From JBJEFI01 sp051873875 (GTDB taxonomy: Bacteria; Bacillota; Bacilli; Bacillales; Bacillaceae_G): a stretch of DNA of 13,432 nucleotides. A program made the position numbers and the translations under genes. The stretch spans positions 1 to 13,432 of the forward strand of contig JBJEFI010000053.1 in NCBI GenBank assembly GCA_051873875.1, given 5' to 3'. Below the pieces are notes generated by a model. That model worked only from the letters and a program-made list of their open reading frames with translations, was not told the DNA's origin and ran no database searches. Of this stretch, positions 6,271 through 13,432 are shown piece by piece; positions within the stretch are counted from its first letter, which is position 1; every line of letters starts with the position of its first letter.

Positions 6271-7551
6271 TTATTTATGTGTAATTACTTCTACTCCACC
6301 CATATACGGACGAAGTACTTCTGGAATAATAACTGAACCATCTTCTTGTTGATAGTTTTCAATAATAGCCGCTACTGTACGACCAATTGCTAAACCAGAA
6401 CCATTTAATGTATGAACAAATTCTGTTTTGCCGTTTGTTTCACGACGGAAGCGAATATTAGCACGACGCGCTTGGAAATCTTCAAAGTTAGAGCAAGAAG
6501 AAATTTCTTTATAAGCATTATAGCTTGGTAACCATACTTCAAGATCATATGTTTTGGCAGAAGAGAAACCAATATCTCCTGAGCAAAGTGCTAGGACGCG
6601 GTATGGTAGGCCTAATAATTGCAGAACCTTTTCTGCATTAGCAGTTAATTTTTCTAATTGCTCATAAGATTCTTCTGGCTTTGTGAATTTCACTAACTCT
6701 ACTTTATTAAATTGGTGCTGACGAATGATACCACGTGTGTCGCGACCTGCACTACCAGCTTCAGAACGGAAGCAAGCTGAGAATGCTGTATATGAAATTG
6801 GTAACTGTTCTACAGATAAGATTTCATCACGGTGAATATTCGTAACAGGTACTTCTGCCGTTGGAATTAATGCATAGTTTGTACCTGCTAAATGGAATAA
6901 ATCTTCTTCGAACTTAGGTAATTGTCCTGTACCAAAAAGACTGGCACGATTAACGATGAATGGTGGCATAATTTCTTCATAACCATGTTCCTCTGTATGA
7001 AGATTTAACATGAAGTTAATTAAGGCACGCTCTAGACGAGCACCTAACCCTTTATAAAATGTAAAACGGCTACCTGTTACTTTCGCTGCACGTTCAAAAT
7101 CGATAATATCTAACTCTGTTACGATATCCCAGTGAGCTTTTGGTTCGAAATCAAACTTTGTTACTTCTCCCCATTTGCGAATTTCAACATTTTCTTCTTC
7201 ACTTGCACCAACTGGCGTTGATTCATGTGGTACGTTTGGTAGTCCTTGAACGATTTGTTGAAGCTCTTCGTCAACGGTACGAACTTCTTCATCTAATTGT
7301 TTAATACGTTCACCAACTTGACGCATTTCTAAAATTAATTCATCTGCATTTTGTTTTTCACGCTTTAATTTCGCAACATCGGCAGAAACTTGATTTCGTT
7401 TACTTTTTAATTCCTCTACCTCTACTAAAAGTTGACGACGTTTTTTGTCTAATTCTTCGAAACGGTCTAGCTCATCAAAAGAACCACCACGTGTTTGAAG
7501 CTTTGCTTTTACTCCTGCTAAATTACTGCGTAATAATTTTACATCTAACAT
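6271..7551 (-). CDS. serS: SerS, seryl-tRNA synthetase
   Basis: Class II aminoacyl-tRNA synthetase that charges tRNA-Ser (and tRNA-Sec where present). The 426-residue length is standard. Residues about 25-100 form the Lys/Glu-rich coiled-coil arm that reaches the long variable arm of tRNA-Ser. The catalytic domain has the serine-binding TAE motif (231-233), motif 2 FRSEAGSAGRDTRG (261-274) and motif 3 GSGLAIGR (384-391). The start ATG 7551 has AAGGAGGG seven bases upstream. A serine-responsive T-box leader lies ahead of the gene, so expression should rise when uncharged tRNA-Ser accumulates. A terminator follows the stop, and the next gene downstream encodes one of its substrates, tRNA-Ser(UGA). 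Confidence 0.98.
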   Translation of the reverse strand: MLDVKLLRSNLAGVKAKLQTRGGSFDELDRFEELDKKRRQLLVEVEELKSKRNQVSADVAKLKREKQNADELILEMRQVGERIKQLDEEVRTVDEELQQIVQGLPNVPHESTPVGASEEENVEIRKWGEVTKFDFEPKAHWDIVTELDIIDFERAAKVTGSRFTFYKGLGARLERALINFMLNLHTEEHGYEEIMPPFIVNRASLFGTGQLPKFEEDLFHLAGTNYALIPTAEVPVTNIHRDEILSVEQLPISYTAFSACFRSEAGSAGRDTRGIIRQHQFNKVELVKFTKPEESYEQLEKLTANAEKVLQLLGLPYRVLALCSGDIGFSSAKTYDLEVWLPSYNAYKEISSCSNFEDFQARRANIRFRRETNGKTEFVHTLNGSGLAIGRTVAAIIENYQQEDGSVIIPEVLRPYMGGVEVITHK

Positions 7552-7639
7552 TCGTTTTCCCTCCTTAAATAATGAACGATGCTCTTATTTCTTAAGAAAT
7601 AATGAAACGTTGCTAAGAATAACTCCTTTATCTAAATAC

Positions 7640-7673
7640 AAAAAACTCCCGTCCCTAAAAAAGGGACGAGAGT
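7640..7673 (-). terminator. Regulated terminator of the serS T-box
   Basis: The stem ACTCTCGTCCCT (7673-7662 on minus) pairs with AGGGACGGGAGT (7656-7645) with one G-U pair and a loop of five to six bases, then six T (7645-7640). It competes with the antiterminator formed by the T-box sequence. Confidence 0.92.
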
Positions 7674-7890
7674 TACCCGCGTTGCCACCCTAGTTGAAAA
7701 TTGTCCATAAACAATTTCCCTCTTTGTATGAAATAACGGTCCATAAGCCGAAAATATTTACTAGCCAAAGCATTCCATATTTTACTCTAGGATGGATTCA
7801 CAAATTTCCTCTTATCGATTTTCACCAACCATCGACTCTCTGAAAGATTTCATTTGTTACTATTTCCTATCAACGATTTAGACATTATTT
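7640..7890 (-). promoter_or_regulatory. Serine T-box leader of serS
   Basis: A transcribed leader of about 250 nt that binds uncharged tRNA and decides between termination and read-through. Seen on the minus strand are a Stem I region whose base can form from ACAAAT (7857-7852) and ATTTGT (7805-7800), an AGAGAG element near 7839, and the T-box AGGGTGGCAACGCGGG (7691-7676). A terminator follows. The likely specifier is TCC (7796-7794) in the context GTGAA-TCC-A, which codes for serine and would pair with tRNA-Ser(GGA). The tRNA-end-binding bulge reads TGGC (7687-7684), which expects a GCCA 3' end. The specifier position is inferred from context, while the T-box itself is clear. Confidence 0.93.
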
Positions 7891-7896
7891 ATATTA

Positions 7897-7925
7897 AATC
7901 TACTATAAGGATTTCCATTTTTCAA
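7897..7925 (-). promoter_or_regulatory. Promoter of the serS leader
   Basis: On the minus strand TTGAAA (7925-7920) is followed after 17 bases by TAGATT (7902-7897). It starts five bases after the pdxT stop codon, with no terminator between. The predicted start near 7890 fits the 5' edge of the T-box Stem I. Confidence 0.6.
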
Positions 7926-7929
7926 GCGA

Positions 7930-8520
7930 TTATGTAAGATTTTTAACTTTTGCCTCTTCTACCATCTGAATAAAATATGCAACCATTCGATAATCATCTG
8001 TTAATTCTGGATGAAAAGATGCTGCTAATAAATGATTTTGACGCGCAGCAACGATTCGTCCTTCATGTTCAGATAATACTTCTACACCTTCGCCAACAGA
8101 TAAAATATGTGGTGCTCGAATAAAAACACCTGGAAAATGATCTCCAATTCCTTTAATAGATAAATCTGCTTCAAAACTATCCTTTTGTCTTCCAAAAGAG
8201 TTTCGCTCCACAACTACATCCATCACACCAAGATGAGGCTCTTTATAACCAACTATTTCACCTGCAAGTAAAATCATTCCTGCACATGTGCCAAACAATG
8301 GTTTGCCTTGGGCTGAGAAATCCTTTAATGGTTGTAAGAAATCATATTTATCAATTAAACGACGCATCGTCGTACTTTCACCACCAGGTAATATTAACCC
8401 GTCAATTTGTTGTAACTGGCTTGGTTCTTTCACAACGATTGCTTGTTTTCCACAGGCTTCAATGGCTTGTATATGTTCTCTTACTGCTCCTTGTAAGCCT
8501 AATACACCAATGATACTCAT
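7930..8520 (-). CDS. pdxT: PdxT, glutaminase subunit of PLP synthase
   Basis: Class I glutamine amidotransferase that releases ammonia from glutamine and channels it to PdxS for pyridoxal 5'-phosphate synthesis. From the ATG at 8520 it has 196 residues, the usual Bacillus length. The catalytic triad then falls at the standard numbers C79 (GTCAG), H170 and E172 (FHPE). The oxyanion/glutamine motif PGGEST is at 45-50. Another ATG one codon upstream (8523) overlaps the pdxS stop codon and cannot be excluded, since GCGAGG lies six bases before it and nine before the chosen one. The two genes are tightly coupled. No terminator is visible after the stop, so transcripts may run into the serS T-box. 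The sequence is recognisable throughout but looks divergent from my memory of the B. anthracis protein. Confidence 0.95.
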   Translation of the reverse strand: MSIIGVLGLQGAVREHIQAIEACGKQAIVVKEPSQLQQIDGLILPGGESTTMRRLIDKYDFLQPLKDFSAQGKPLFGTCAGMILLAGEIVGYKEPHLGVMDVVVERNSFGRQKDSFEADLSIKGIGDHFPGVFIRAPHILSVGEGVEVLSEHEGRIVAARQNHLLAASFHPELTDDYRMVAYFIQMVEEAKVKNLT

Positions 8521-8522
8521 CA

Positions 8523-9407
8523 TTAAATGCCTCGCTCTTGCATGCGTTGTTCATTCGATAAAGTAGAAATATCAATTCCTTTCATTGGTGTTCCTAACCC
8601 TTTTGATAAATGAGCAATACGCTCGTAATCTTCATAATAGGTTGTTGCTTCAACGATTGCTGTTGCGAATTTCAATGGATTCTCTGACTTAAAAATACCA
8701 GAACCAACAAAAACACCTTCTGCTCCTAAATGCATCATTAAAGCCGCATCAGAAGGAGTAGCGATGCCACCTGCTGCAAAGTTTACAACTGGTAATTTTC
8801 CTGCTTCTTTTACTTGTAACAGTAGTTCATATGGTACACCTAATACTTTTGCTTCTACCATTAATTCATCATGTTCCATTGCTACAACTTTACGAATTTG
8901 TCCATTTACTTTTCGAAGATGGCGTACTGCCTCAACAATATTTCCTGTACCAGGTTCACCTTTTGTACGAAGCATTGCTGCCCCTTCTCCAATTCGACGT
9001 AATGCTTCTCCTAAATCACGGCAGCCACAAACAAATGGAACAGTAAATGCCTTTTTATCAATATGAAAAACATCATCAGCAGGTGTTAATACTTCACTTT
9101 CATCAATATAGTCTGCTCCTAACGCTTCTAATACTCTCGCCTCTACATAGTGGCCAATTCGTGCTTTAGCCATTACTGGAATGGATACGGCATTTAATAC
9201 ATCTTCTAAAATTGTTGGATCAGCCATACGAGCAACTCCACCAGCAGCGCGAATATCAGAAGGTACACGCTCTAGTGCCATAACCGCAACTGCCCCTGCT
9301 TGTTCTGCAATTTTCGCTTGTTCTGCATTGATGACGTCCATAATAACGCCACCCTTCTGCATTTCTGCCATTCCACGTTTTACTCTATCTGTACCTAATT
9401 GATTCAT
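8523..9407 (-). CDS. pdxS: PdxS, synthase subunit of PLP synthase
   Basis: Builds pyridoxal 5'-phosphate (vitamin B6) from ribose 5-phosphate, glyceraldehyde 3-phosphate and ammonia supplied by PdxT. Twelve copies of each form the complex. The 294-residue (beta/alpha)8 barrel has the standard residues in place: D24 (VIMD), K81 (VMAKARIGH) that binds the sugar, and K149 (LRTKGEPGTGN) that takes part in the later imine. The phosphate-binding NFAAGG and FVGSGIF motifs follow near 210-240, and the C-terminus PEQRMQERG-type tail is present. The start ATG has AGGAGG eight bases upstream. The stop TAA shares one base with the upstream pdxT ATG. The gene leads the pdxST operon, with a candidate promoter 45-70 bases upstream. 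Confidence 0.98.
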   Translation of the reverse strand: MNQLGTDRVKRGMAEMQKGGVIMDVINAEQAKIAEQAGAVAVMALERVPSDIRAAGGVARMADPTILEDVLNAVSIPVMAKARIGHYVEARVLEALGADYIDESEVLTPADDVFHIDKKAFTVPFVCGCRDLGEALRRIGEGAAMLRTKGEPGTGNIVEAVRHLRKVNGQIRKVVAMEHDELMVEAKVLGVPYELLLQVKEAGKLPVVNFAAGGIATPSDAALMMHLGAEGVFVGSGIFKSENPLKFATAIVEATTYYEDYERIAHLSKGLGTPMKGIDISTLSNEQRMQERGI

Positions 9408-9450
9408 CTTTAATACCTCCTAATTATTTGTGAAAAAATCAGATAATTCA

Positions 9451-9478
9451 ATTCTATCATCGTATTTATTTTTGTCTA
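9451..9478 (-). promoter_or_regulatory. Promoter of pdxST
   Basis: On the minus strand TAGACA (9478-9473), a 16-base spacer and TAGAAT (9456-9451), the latter preceded by TGA (extended -10). Each box matches consensus at five of six positions. The leader would be about 37 bases. Confidence 0.65.
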
Positions 9479-9490
9479 GCTTTTCCTTTA

Positions 9491-9537
9491 ATGTAAAAAA
9501 ACTTATCTAATTTACATTAGATAAGTTTTTTTTACAT
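9491..9537 (-). terminator. Terminator of dacA
   Basis: A long hairpin whose core CTTATCTAAT (9502-9511) pairs with ATTAGATAAG (9516-9525) around a four-base loop. It is continued by A and T tracts and ends in matching ATGTA / TACAT flanks. Seven T follow on the minus strand. It lies shortly after the dacA stop codon and is symmetric enough to work both ways. Confidence 0.9.
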
Positions 9538-9544
9538 GTATTTA

Positions 9545-10870
9545 TTAAAATAATCCTTTAATTCCATTCACTGCAGAGTGAAATAAATCACTAAAGAAAG
9601 AACCAACTGCTCTAAAAATTAACGTAAAGAAGTTTGCTTTTTCTACTTCTGATGTTGTAACAACATCAACAGTTACGTCATTTTTACCTGTAATATAACC
9701 ATAGTTATCTTTTTCGTTCGATACGACTTGCATTGTACCTACTACTGTACCTTTTTTAAGTGGTGCTTCTAGCTCTTTTTTAACAGGTACGAATTTACCT
9801 TCATACGTAGCTTTTGCACCTTTGCTCACTGGTAAACGAACTGCTTGTTTCGTTTCAATTGCTTCTTCTTTTTCTTTTGCCTTTTTGATGTTGATTGTCT
9901 TATGACCTTTTATTTCATAACCGGCAGGAAATACTTCTTTTAGCTCGTAATTATTGTAGCCATAATCCAATAATTTTTGTGTATCATCAAAACGGCTCTT
10001 CATGTCCTTAGAAGCAATAACAACAGAGATTAAACGGAAATCACCACGTTTAGCAGTACCAGTAAAGCAATATCCCGCTGTATCTGTAGAACCCGTTTTT
10101 AATCCGTCAACGCCTTCATATTGATAAACTAATCCTGGTAGCATCCAGTTCCAGTTATCCATACGCACTGGATATTCTCCACCTTCTTGGAAAACTTTTT
10201 TCGGAATCTTAGATGTTTCTAATACATCTGGGTATTTCTTTAATAATAAATATGCTAATTTTGCTGCTGCAGAAGCAGACATCATGTTTTCATCGTCAAC
10301 TTCTGTTCCTTCAGGATGCTTACCACCCATATCTTTGTTATTTAAACCTGTTGAATTTACGAAGTTAAATTCACCTAGTTGTAATTTATTTCCCATTTCG
10401 TTCATCATTTTTACGAAATTTGCTTCTGAGCCAGCGATAAACTCCGCTAAAGCAATTGTTGCTCCGTTAGCTGAATAAATAGCCATTGCTTCATATAATT
10501 CTTTCACTGTATATTTTCCACCTAGTTCTAATGGCACATTAGATAGAGAGCGTTGCTGTGAAATTTTATGGGCTAAATCGCTAACAGTTACTTCTGAATC
10601 CCAGTTAATTTTTCCACTTTTTACTGCTTCATGAACAAGGTATTCAGACATCATTTTTGTCATACTAGCAATCGGTAGAGGTGTTGTAGCCGCTTTCTCA
10701 TATAAAATTTTTCCTGATTCTGCATCAATTAAAATAGCAGATGTCGCGCTTAAATTTAAAGAATCATTTCCTTCTGCATTTACAATTACAGCTGATTGCA
10801 TCGAAGCAATAAATACGATAACTGCAAGCAACGTAGTCATGATTTTCTTTTTAAACATACCGTTCTTCAA
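9545..10870 (-). CDS. dacA: DacA, D-alanyl-D-alanine carboxypeptidase (PBP5)
   Basis: Low-molecular-mass penicillin-binding protein that removes the terminal D-Ala from cell-wall stem peptides and so limits crosslinking. It acts on the outer face of the membrane. The 441-residue protein has an N-terminal signal peptide with likely cleavage after VNA (30-32). The three penicillin-binding motifs are SMTK (69-72, catalytic Ser69), SAN (133-135) and KTG (258-260). A beta-rich PBP5 C-terminal domain covers about 300-400, and an amphipathic anchor helix begins near residue 413 (ANFFTLIFRAVGSFFSDLF). I accept TTG 10870 as start because GGAGGG lies eight bases upstream. The next ATG (10858) is 20 bases from it. 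The gene is monocistronic, with its own extended -10 promoter and terminator, and follows guaB as in B. subtilis. Confidence 0.96.
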   Translation of the reverse strand: MKNGMFKKKIMTTLLAVIVFIASMQSAVIVNAEGNDSLNLSATSAILIDAESGKILYEKAATTPLPIASMTKMMSEYLVHEAVKSGKINWDSEVTVSDLAHKISQQRSLSNVPLELGGKYTVKELYEAMAIYSANGATIALAEFIAGSEANFVKMMNEMGNKLQLGEFNFVNSTGLNNKDMGGKHPEGTEVDDENMMSASAAAKLAYLLLKKYPDVLETSKIPKKVFQEGGEYPVRMDNWNWMLPGLVYQYEGVDGLKTGSTDTAGYCFTGTAKRGDFRLISVVIASKDMKSRFDDTQKLLDYGYNNYELKEVFPAGYEIKGHKTINIKKAKEKEEAIETKQAVRLPVSKGAKATYEGKFVPVKKELEAPLKKGTVVGTMQVVSNEKDNYGYITGKNDVTVDVVTTSEVEKANFFTLIFRAVGSFFSDLFHSAVNGIKGLF

Positions 10871-10912
10871 AACTTGTTCCCTCCATTTTGTACGTTATTC
10901 CACATAAACGTA

Positions 10913-10920
10913 ATTCTATC
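10913..10920 (-). promoter_or_regulatory. Candidate extended -10 promoter of dacA
   Basis: On the minus strand the sequence ATGATAGAAT gives a TGA extension and the -10 box TAGAAT (10918-10913), identical to the pdxS one. No good -35 stands 17 bases upstream, where the T-run of the guaB terminator lies. The leader would be about 36 bases. Confidence 0.5.
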
Positions 10921-10932
10921 ATAATTAGTTAC

Positions 10933-10972
10933 AAAAAAATAGACAGAGAAATGGACTTCCCCTGTCTATTTT
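10933..10972 (-). terminator. Terminator of guaB
   Basis: The stem AAAATAGACAG (10936-10946) pairs with CTGTCTATTTT (10962-10972) around a 15-base loop. On the minus strand it is followed by a run of seven T. It begins seven bases after the guaB stop codon. Confidence 0.9.
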
Positions 10973-10979
10973 AAGAAGT

Positions 10980-12443
10980 TTATAGTGAATAGTTTGGTGC
11001 TTCTTTTGTAATTTGAACATCGTGTGGATGACTTTCATGTAAACCTGCACCTGACATACGAATAAATTGTGCATTTTCACGTAAGAAAGTTAAATCAGGA
11101 GATCCACAGTATCCCATTCCTGCACGTAATCCACCAATTAATTGATGAATTGTATCTGCCAATGGTCCACGATAAGCTGTGCGTCCTTCAATCCCTTCTG
11201 GAACAAGCTTTTTGTTACCCTCTTGGAAATAACGGTCTTTACTTCCTTTTTCCATGGCACCAACAGAACCCATTCCACGATATACTTTAAATTGACGACC
11301 TTGATAAATTTCTGTTTCACCAGGAGTTTCCGCACAACCTGCTAATAGACTACCTAACATAACAGCATGGCCACCAGCTGCTAAAGCTTTTACGATGTCA
11401 CCAGAATATTTAATGCCACCATCGGCAATAATCGCTGCTCCAAGTTTTCTAGCCTCTGTAGCACAATCGTAAACCGCTGTTAATTGTGGTACACCTACCC
11501 CTGCCACAACACGTGTTGTACAAATAGAACCCGGTCCAATTCCTACCTTAACGATATCTGCTCCAGCTTGAACTAAGTCACGAGTTGCTTCAGCAGTTGC
11601 CACGTTTCCAGCAATAATTGTTAAGTTTGGATATTTTGTACGAATTTCTTTTACTTTCTCAATTACACCTTTTGAATGACCGTGAGCTGTATCAAGCACA
11701 ATAACGTCTACACTTGATTTTACTAATGCATCTACACGTTCCATTGTATCATTTGTTACCCCTACGGCAGCCCCAACTAATAATCGACCTTGTTTATCTT
11801 TCGCTGAATTCGGGAATTCAATTACTTTCTCAATATCTTTAATTGTAATTAAGCCTTTTAATACACCATTTTCATCAACAAGTGGTAACTTCTCAATTTT
11901 ATACTTTTGTAAAATTTGTTCTGCATCTTGTAATGTTGTTCCAACTTTAGAAGTAACTAACCCTTCTTTTGTCATTACTTCATCAATTTCAATTGAATAA
12001 TCTTGAATAAAACGTAAATCACGATTTGTTAAGATACCTACTAACTTTTGCTCTTCTTCGTTATTTACAATTGGTACACCTGAGATGCGATACTTAGACA
12101 TTAAACGTTCTGCATCCTCTACTTTATGTGTAGGTGTTAAGAAGAATGGATCTGTAATAACACCACTTTCAGAACGTTTTACTTTGTCCACTTGTTCTGC
12201 TTGTTCTTCAATGGACATATTTTTATGGATAATACCTAATCCACCTTGACGGGCCATGGCGATTGCCATTTCTGCTTCTGTTACAGTATCCATACCTGCA
12301 CTAATAATTGGAATATTTAATTGTAATGTTTCTGATAAACGTGTTTTCACTGAAACATCACGAGGTAACACATCTGATTTTGCTGGCACTAATAATACAT
12401 CATCGAAGGTTAAACCTTCTTTTACAAATTTATTTTCCCACAC
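10980..12443 (-). CDS. guaB: GuaB, IMP dehydrogenase
   Basis: Oxidises IMP to XMP with NAD+, the committed step to guanine nucleotides. The 487-residue protein is a (beta/alpha)8 barrel interrupted by two CBS domains (about residues 95-210), which sense adenine and guanine nucleotides in this family. The catalytic loop GPGSICTTR holds the nucleophile C308, and the mobile flap lies around residues 388-425 (YRGMGSVGAMEKGSKDRY onward). I start at GTG 12443, giving the family N-terminus MWENKFVKEGLTFDDVLL, with GAGGA seven bases upstream. The reading frame open further upstream runs through the promoter and is not real coding. The gene has a near-consensus promoter and its own terminator. The divergent yaaC start is 123 bp away. 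Confidence 0.98.
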   Translation of the reverse strand: MWENKFVKEGLTFDDVLLVPAKSDVLPRDVSVKTRLSETLQLNIPIISAGMDTVTEAEMAIAMARQGGLGIIHKNMSIEEQAEQVDKVKRSESGVITDPFFLTPTHKVEDAERLMSKYRISGVPIVNNEEEQKLVGILTNRDLRFIQDYSIEIDEVMTKEGLVTSKVGTTLQDAEQILQKYKIEKLPLVDENGVLKGLITIKDIEKVIEFPNSAKDKQGRLLVGAAVGVTNDTMERVDALVKSSVDVIVLDTAHGHSKGVIEKVKEIRTKYPNLTIIAGNVATAEATRDLVQAGADIVKVGIGPGSICTTRVVAGVGVPQLTAVYDCATEARKLGAAIIADGGIKYSGDIVKALAAGGHAVMLGSLLAGCAETPGETEIYQGRQFKVYRGMGSVGAMEKGSKDRYFQEGNKKLVPEGIEGRTAYRGPLADTIHQLIGGLRAGMGYCGSPDLTFLRENAQFIRMSGAGLHESHPHDVQITKEAPNYSL

Positions 12444-12492
12444 TTCAAATTCCTCGCTTTCGCTTTTTATTTTCGAACAAATATTAATTAGT

Positions 12493-12521
12493 AGATTAAC
12501 AATTGGAAATACTACTGTCAA
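12493..12521 (-). promoter_or_regulatory. Promoter of guaB
   Basis: On the minus strand a perfect TTGACA (12521-12516), a 17-base spacer and TAATCT (12498-12493), with TGT before the -10 (extended -10). The leader is about 43 bases. A strong promoter suits this high-demand gene. Confidence 0.8.
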
Positions 12522-12566
12522 GAAACGTAATCCAAGTTTAAATTTTCAGAAAATAGGGGTTGTAAC

Positions 12567-13432
12567 ATGTTTCATGATAAATATCATAGTTGGCAGAAAT
12601 TAAGCTACTTTATTTCAACCGAAAATACACAACAATACTTACTAAAAAGCTATAAAAAACAAGATATTCAACAAGCCGAGAAACTAAGTTTTGAAAACTG
12701 TTATCCATTTATTTACTATTTAAATCACGGGAAAAATTATTATGAATCAGCCCTTCTTTCTCCCTTGTCCATTAAACCAGTTTTACTTTTTTATGGAATG
12801 ATTCAACTGATGAAAGCATGTATTTTATCCATTGATCCTTACTATCCAGCCACAACATCTGTTTTATCTCATGGTGTAACAACAAGAAAAAGAAAAAAGC
12901 AAAATTATGAGTTTATAGAAGATGAGGTAAAAATCCAAAAAAACGGCCTTTTCACTCACGCTGCCAAAACATTATTTCAAAAAGAATATATAGATAGTGA
13001 AAAATATAATATGTATTCTTTACTAGCACGAATACCCGAATTACAAGATTTAATAGCACCCGAAGATAAGCTTCTCCAAATTGAGTATAATCAGCGTTCA
13101 TTACATATTCCAATCAAAATATTAGATTGCATGCATATGACAAAGGAACGTTTTACAGACTTTCTAAACAGTACTATGCGTCCTGATGATATTGCACTTC
13201 AAAAAACATCTCGTACCCATTTAGATTTTTCTATAAAGAATGAAAAAAAAGCATGTTATCTTTTTAACCTTTTTGACCAAACCTATCATATTCCAAAAAA
13301 TCGAGAAGCATTTTTTTATTTTCCTGAATTATTAATACATTATTTAATCTTATATAACTTAAGTATGATCTGTCGTTACGAAACAGACTGGTGGGGAGAT
13401 TTATTACATAGCTATGCATCAAAAGATTATCC
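12567..13432 (+). CDS. yaaC: YaaC family protein, 3' end beyond the window
   Basis: An open frame of 288 codons from ATG 12567 with no stop before the window end. The start has AGGGG seven bases upstream. It reads MFHDKYHSWQKLSYF, then the conserved FENCYPFIYYLNHGKNYY, PLLLFYGM-like and SHGVTTRKRKK segments that I recognise from B. subtilis YaaC (about 315 residues, unknown function). Roughly 25-30 C-terminal residues are probably missing here. The protein is rich in Tyr, Lys and Phe, with no signal peptide or clear membrane segment, so it is likely cytoplasmic. It is divergent from guaB, as in other Bacillus genomes. No role can be assigned from the sequence. A weak promoter could overlap the guaB -35 region on the other strand. 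Confidence 0.92.
   Translation, partial: MFHDKYHSWQKLSYFISTENTQQYLLKSYKKQDIQQAEKLSFENCYPFIYYLNHGKNYYESALLSPLSIKPVLLFYGMIQLMKACILSIDPYYPATTSVLSHGVTTRKRKKQNYEFIEDEVKIQKNGLFTHAAKTLFQKEYIDSEKYNMYSLLARIPELQDLIAPEDKLLQIEYNQRSLHIPIKILDCMHMTKERFTDFLNSTMRPDDIALQKTSRTHLDFSIKNEKKACYLFNLFDQTYHIPKNREAFFYFPELLIHYLILYNLSMICRYETDWWGDLLHSYASKDY

Noticed and set aside
8764..9402. Plus-strand open frames opposite pdxS
   Set aside because: They are shadows of a highly conserved gene, without ribosome binding sites or recognisable protein features.
12444..12521. N-terminal extension of guaB to 513 residues
   Set aside because: The extension runs through the guaB -35 and -10 boxes and leader, and family members begin at the MWENKF position.
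12499..12560. Plus-strand promoter for yaaC (CTGTCA, 18 bases, TAAATT)
   Set aside because: The boxes are weak and overlap the guaB -35 on the other strand, so I did not list it as a feature.
1..13432. CRISPR arrays, insertion sequences, prophage or defence genes
   Set aside because: No direct repeat arrays, transposase, integrase or foreign-looking composition were seen. Almost every stretch is explained by conserved core genes.

Overview
This is an AT-rich stretch of a Bacillus-type (Firmicutes) chromosome from the region next to the replication origin, shown in reverse of the usual map direction. The gene order guaB-dacA-pdxS-pdxT-serS-tRNA-Ser, dgk-dck, tadA-SRP RNA-dnaX-ybaB-recR-yaaL-bofA, then an rRNA operon, with yaaC divergent from guaB, matches the origin-proximal block of Bacillus. 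Supporting signs are the ~270-nt Bacillus-type SRP RNA, the serine T-box, the sporulation gene bofA and strong AGGAGG ribosome binding sites. Protein similarity recalled from memory suggests a relative of the B. cereus group, but PdxT looks rather diverged from the anthracis/cereus form, so the species is left open.

Layout from left to right. Bases 1-160 hold the promoter and leader, with a boxA-like motif, of an rRNA operon running off the left edge on the minus strand. Then, all on minus, come bofA, yaaL, recR, ybaB and dnaX (179-3396), the SRP RNA with its own promoter and terminator (3481-3856), and tadA (3916-4389). A 214-bp divergent gap contains a perfect 22-bp inverted repeat. The only complete plus-strand transcription unit is dgk-dck (4603-5912), which converges on a tRNA-Ser(UGA) gene with its own promoter and terminator. 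Further right, on minus, are serS with a T-box leader, pdxT and pdxS (the PLP synthase operon), dacA (PBP5-type carboxypeptidase) and guaB (IMP dehydrogenase). At the right edge yaaC runs on plus, divergent from guaB, and is cut by the window end.

The genes are mostly housekeeping: nucleotide supply (guaB, dgk, dck), vitamin B6 synthesis, serine charging and decoding, protein targeting (SRP RNA), tRNA wobble modification (TadA), replication and repair (dnaX, ybaB, recR), cell wall maturation (dacA) and sporulation control (bofA). Five protein genes are best started at GTG or TTG, each supported by Shine-Dalgarno spacing and family length.

I see no unknown multi-gene system, mobile element or CRISPR array here. 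The points worth a second look are small: the U73 discriminator of the tRNA-Ser against a serS T-box that reads UCC and G73, the terminator-like palindrome between tadA and dgk where B. subtilis carries yaaH and yaaI, the absence of a terminator between pdxT and the serS leader, and a hairpin at the predicted 5' end of the rRNA transcript.
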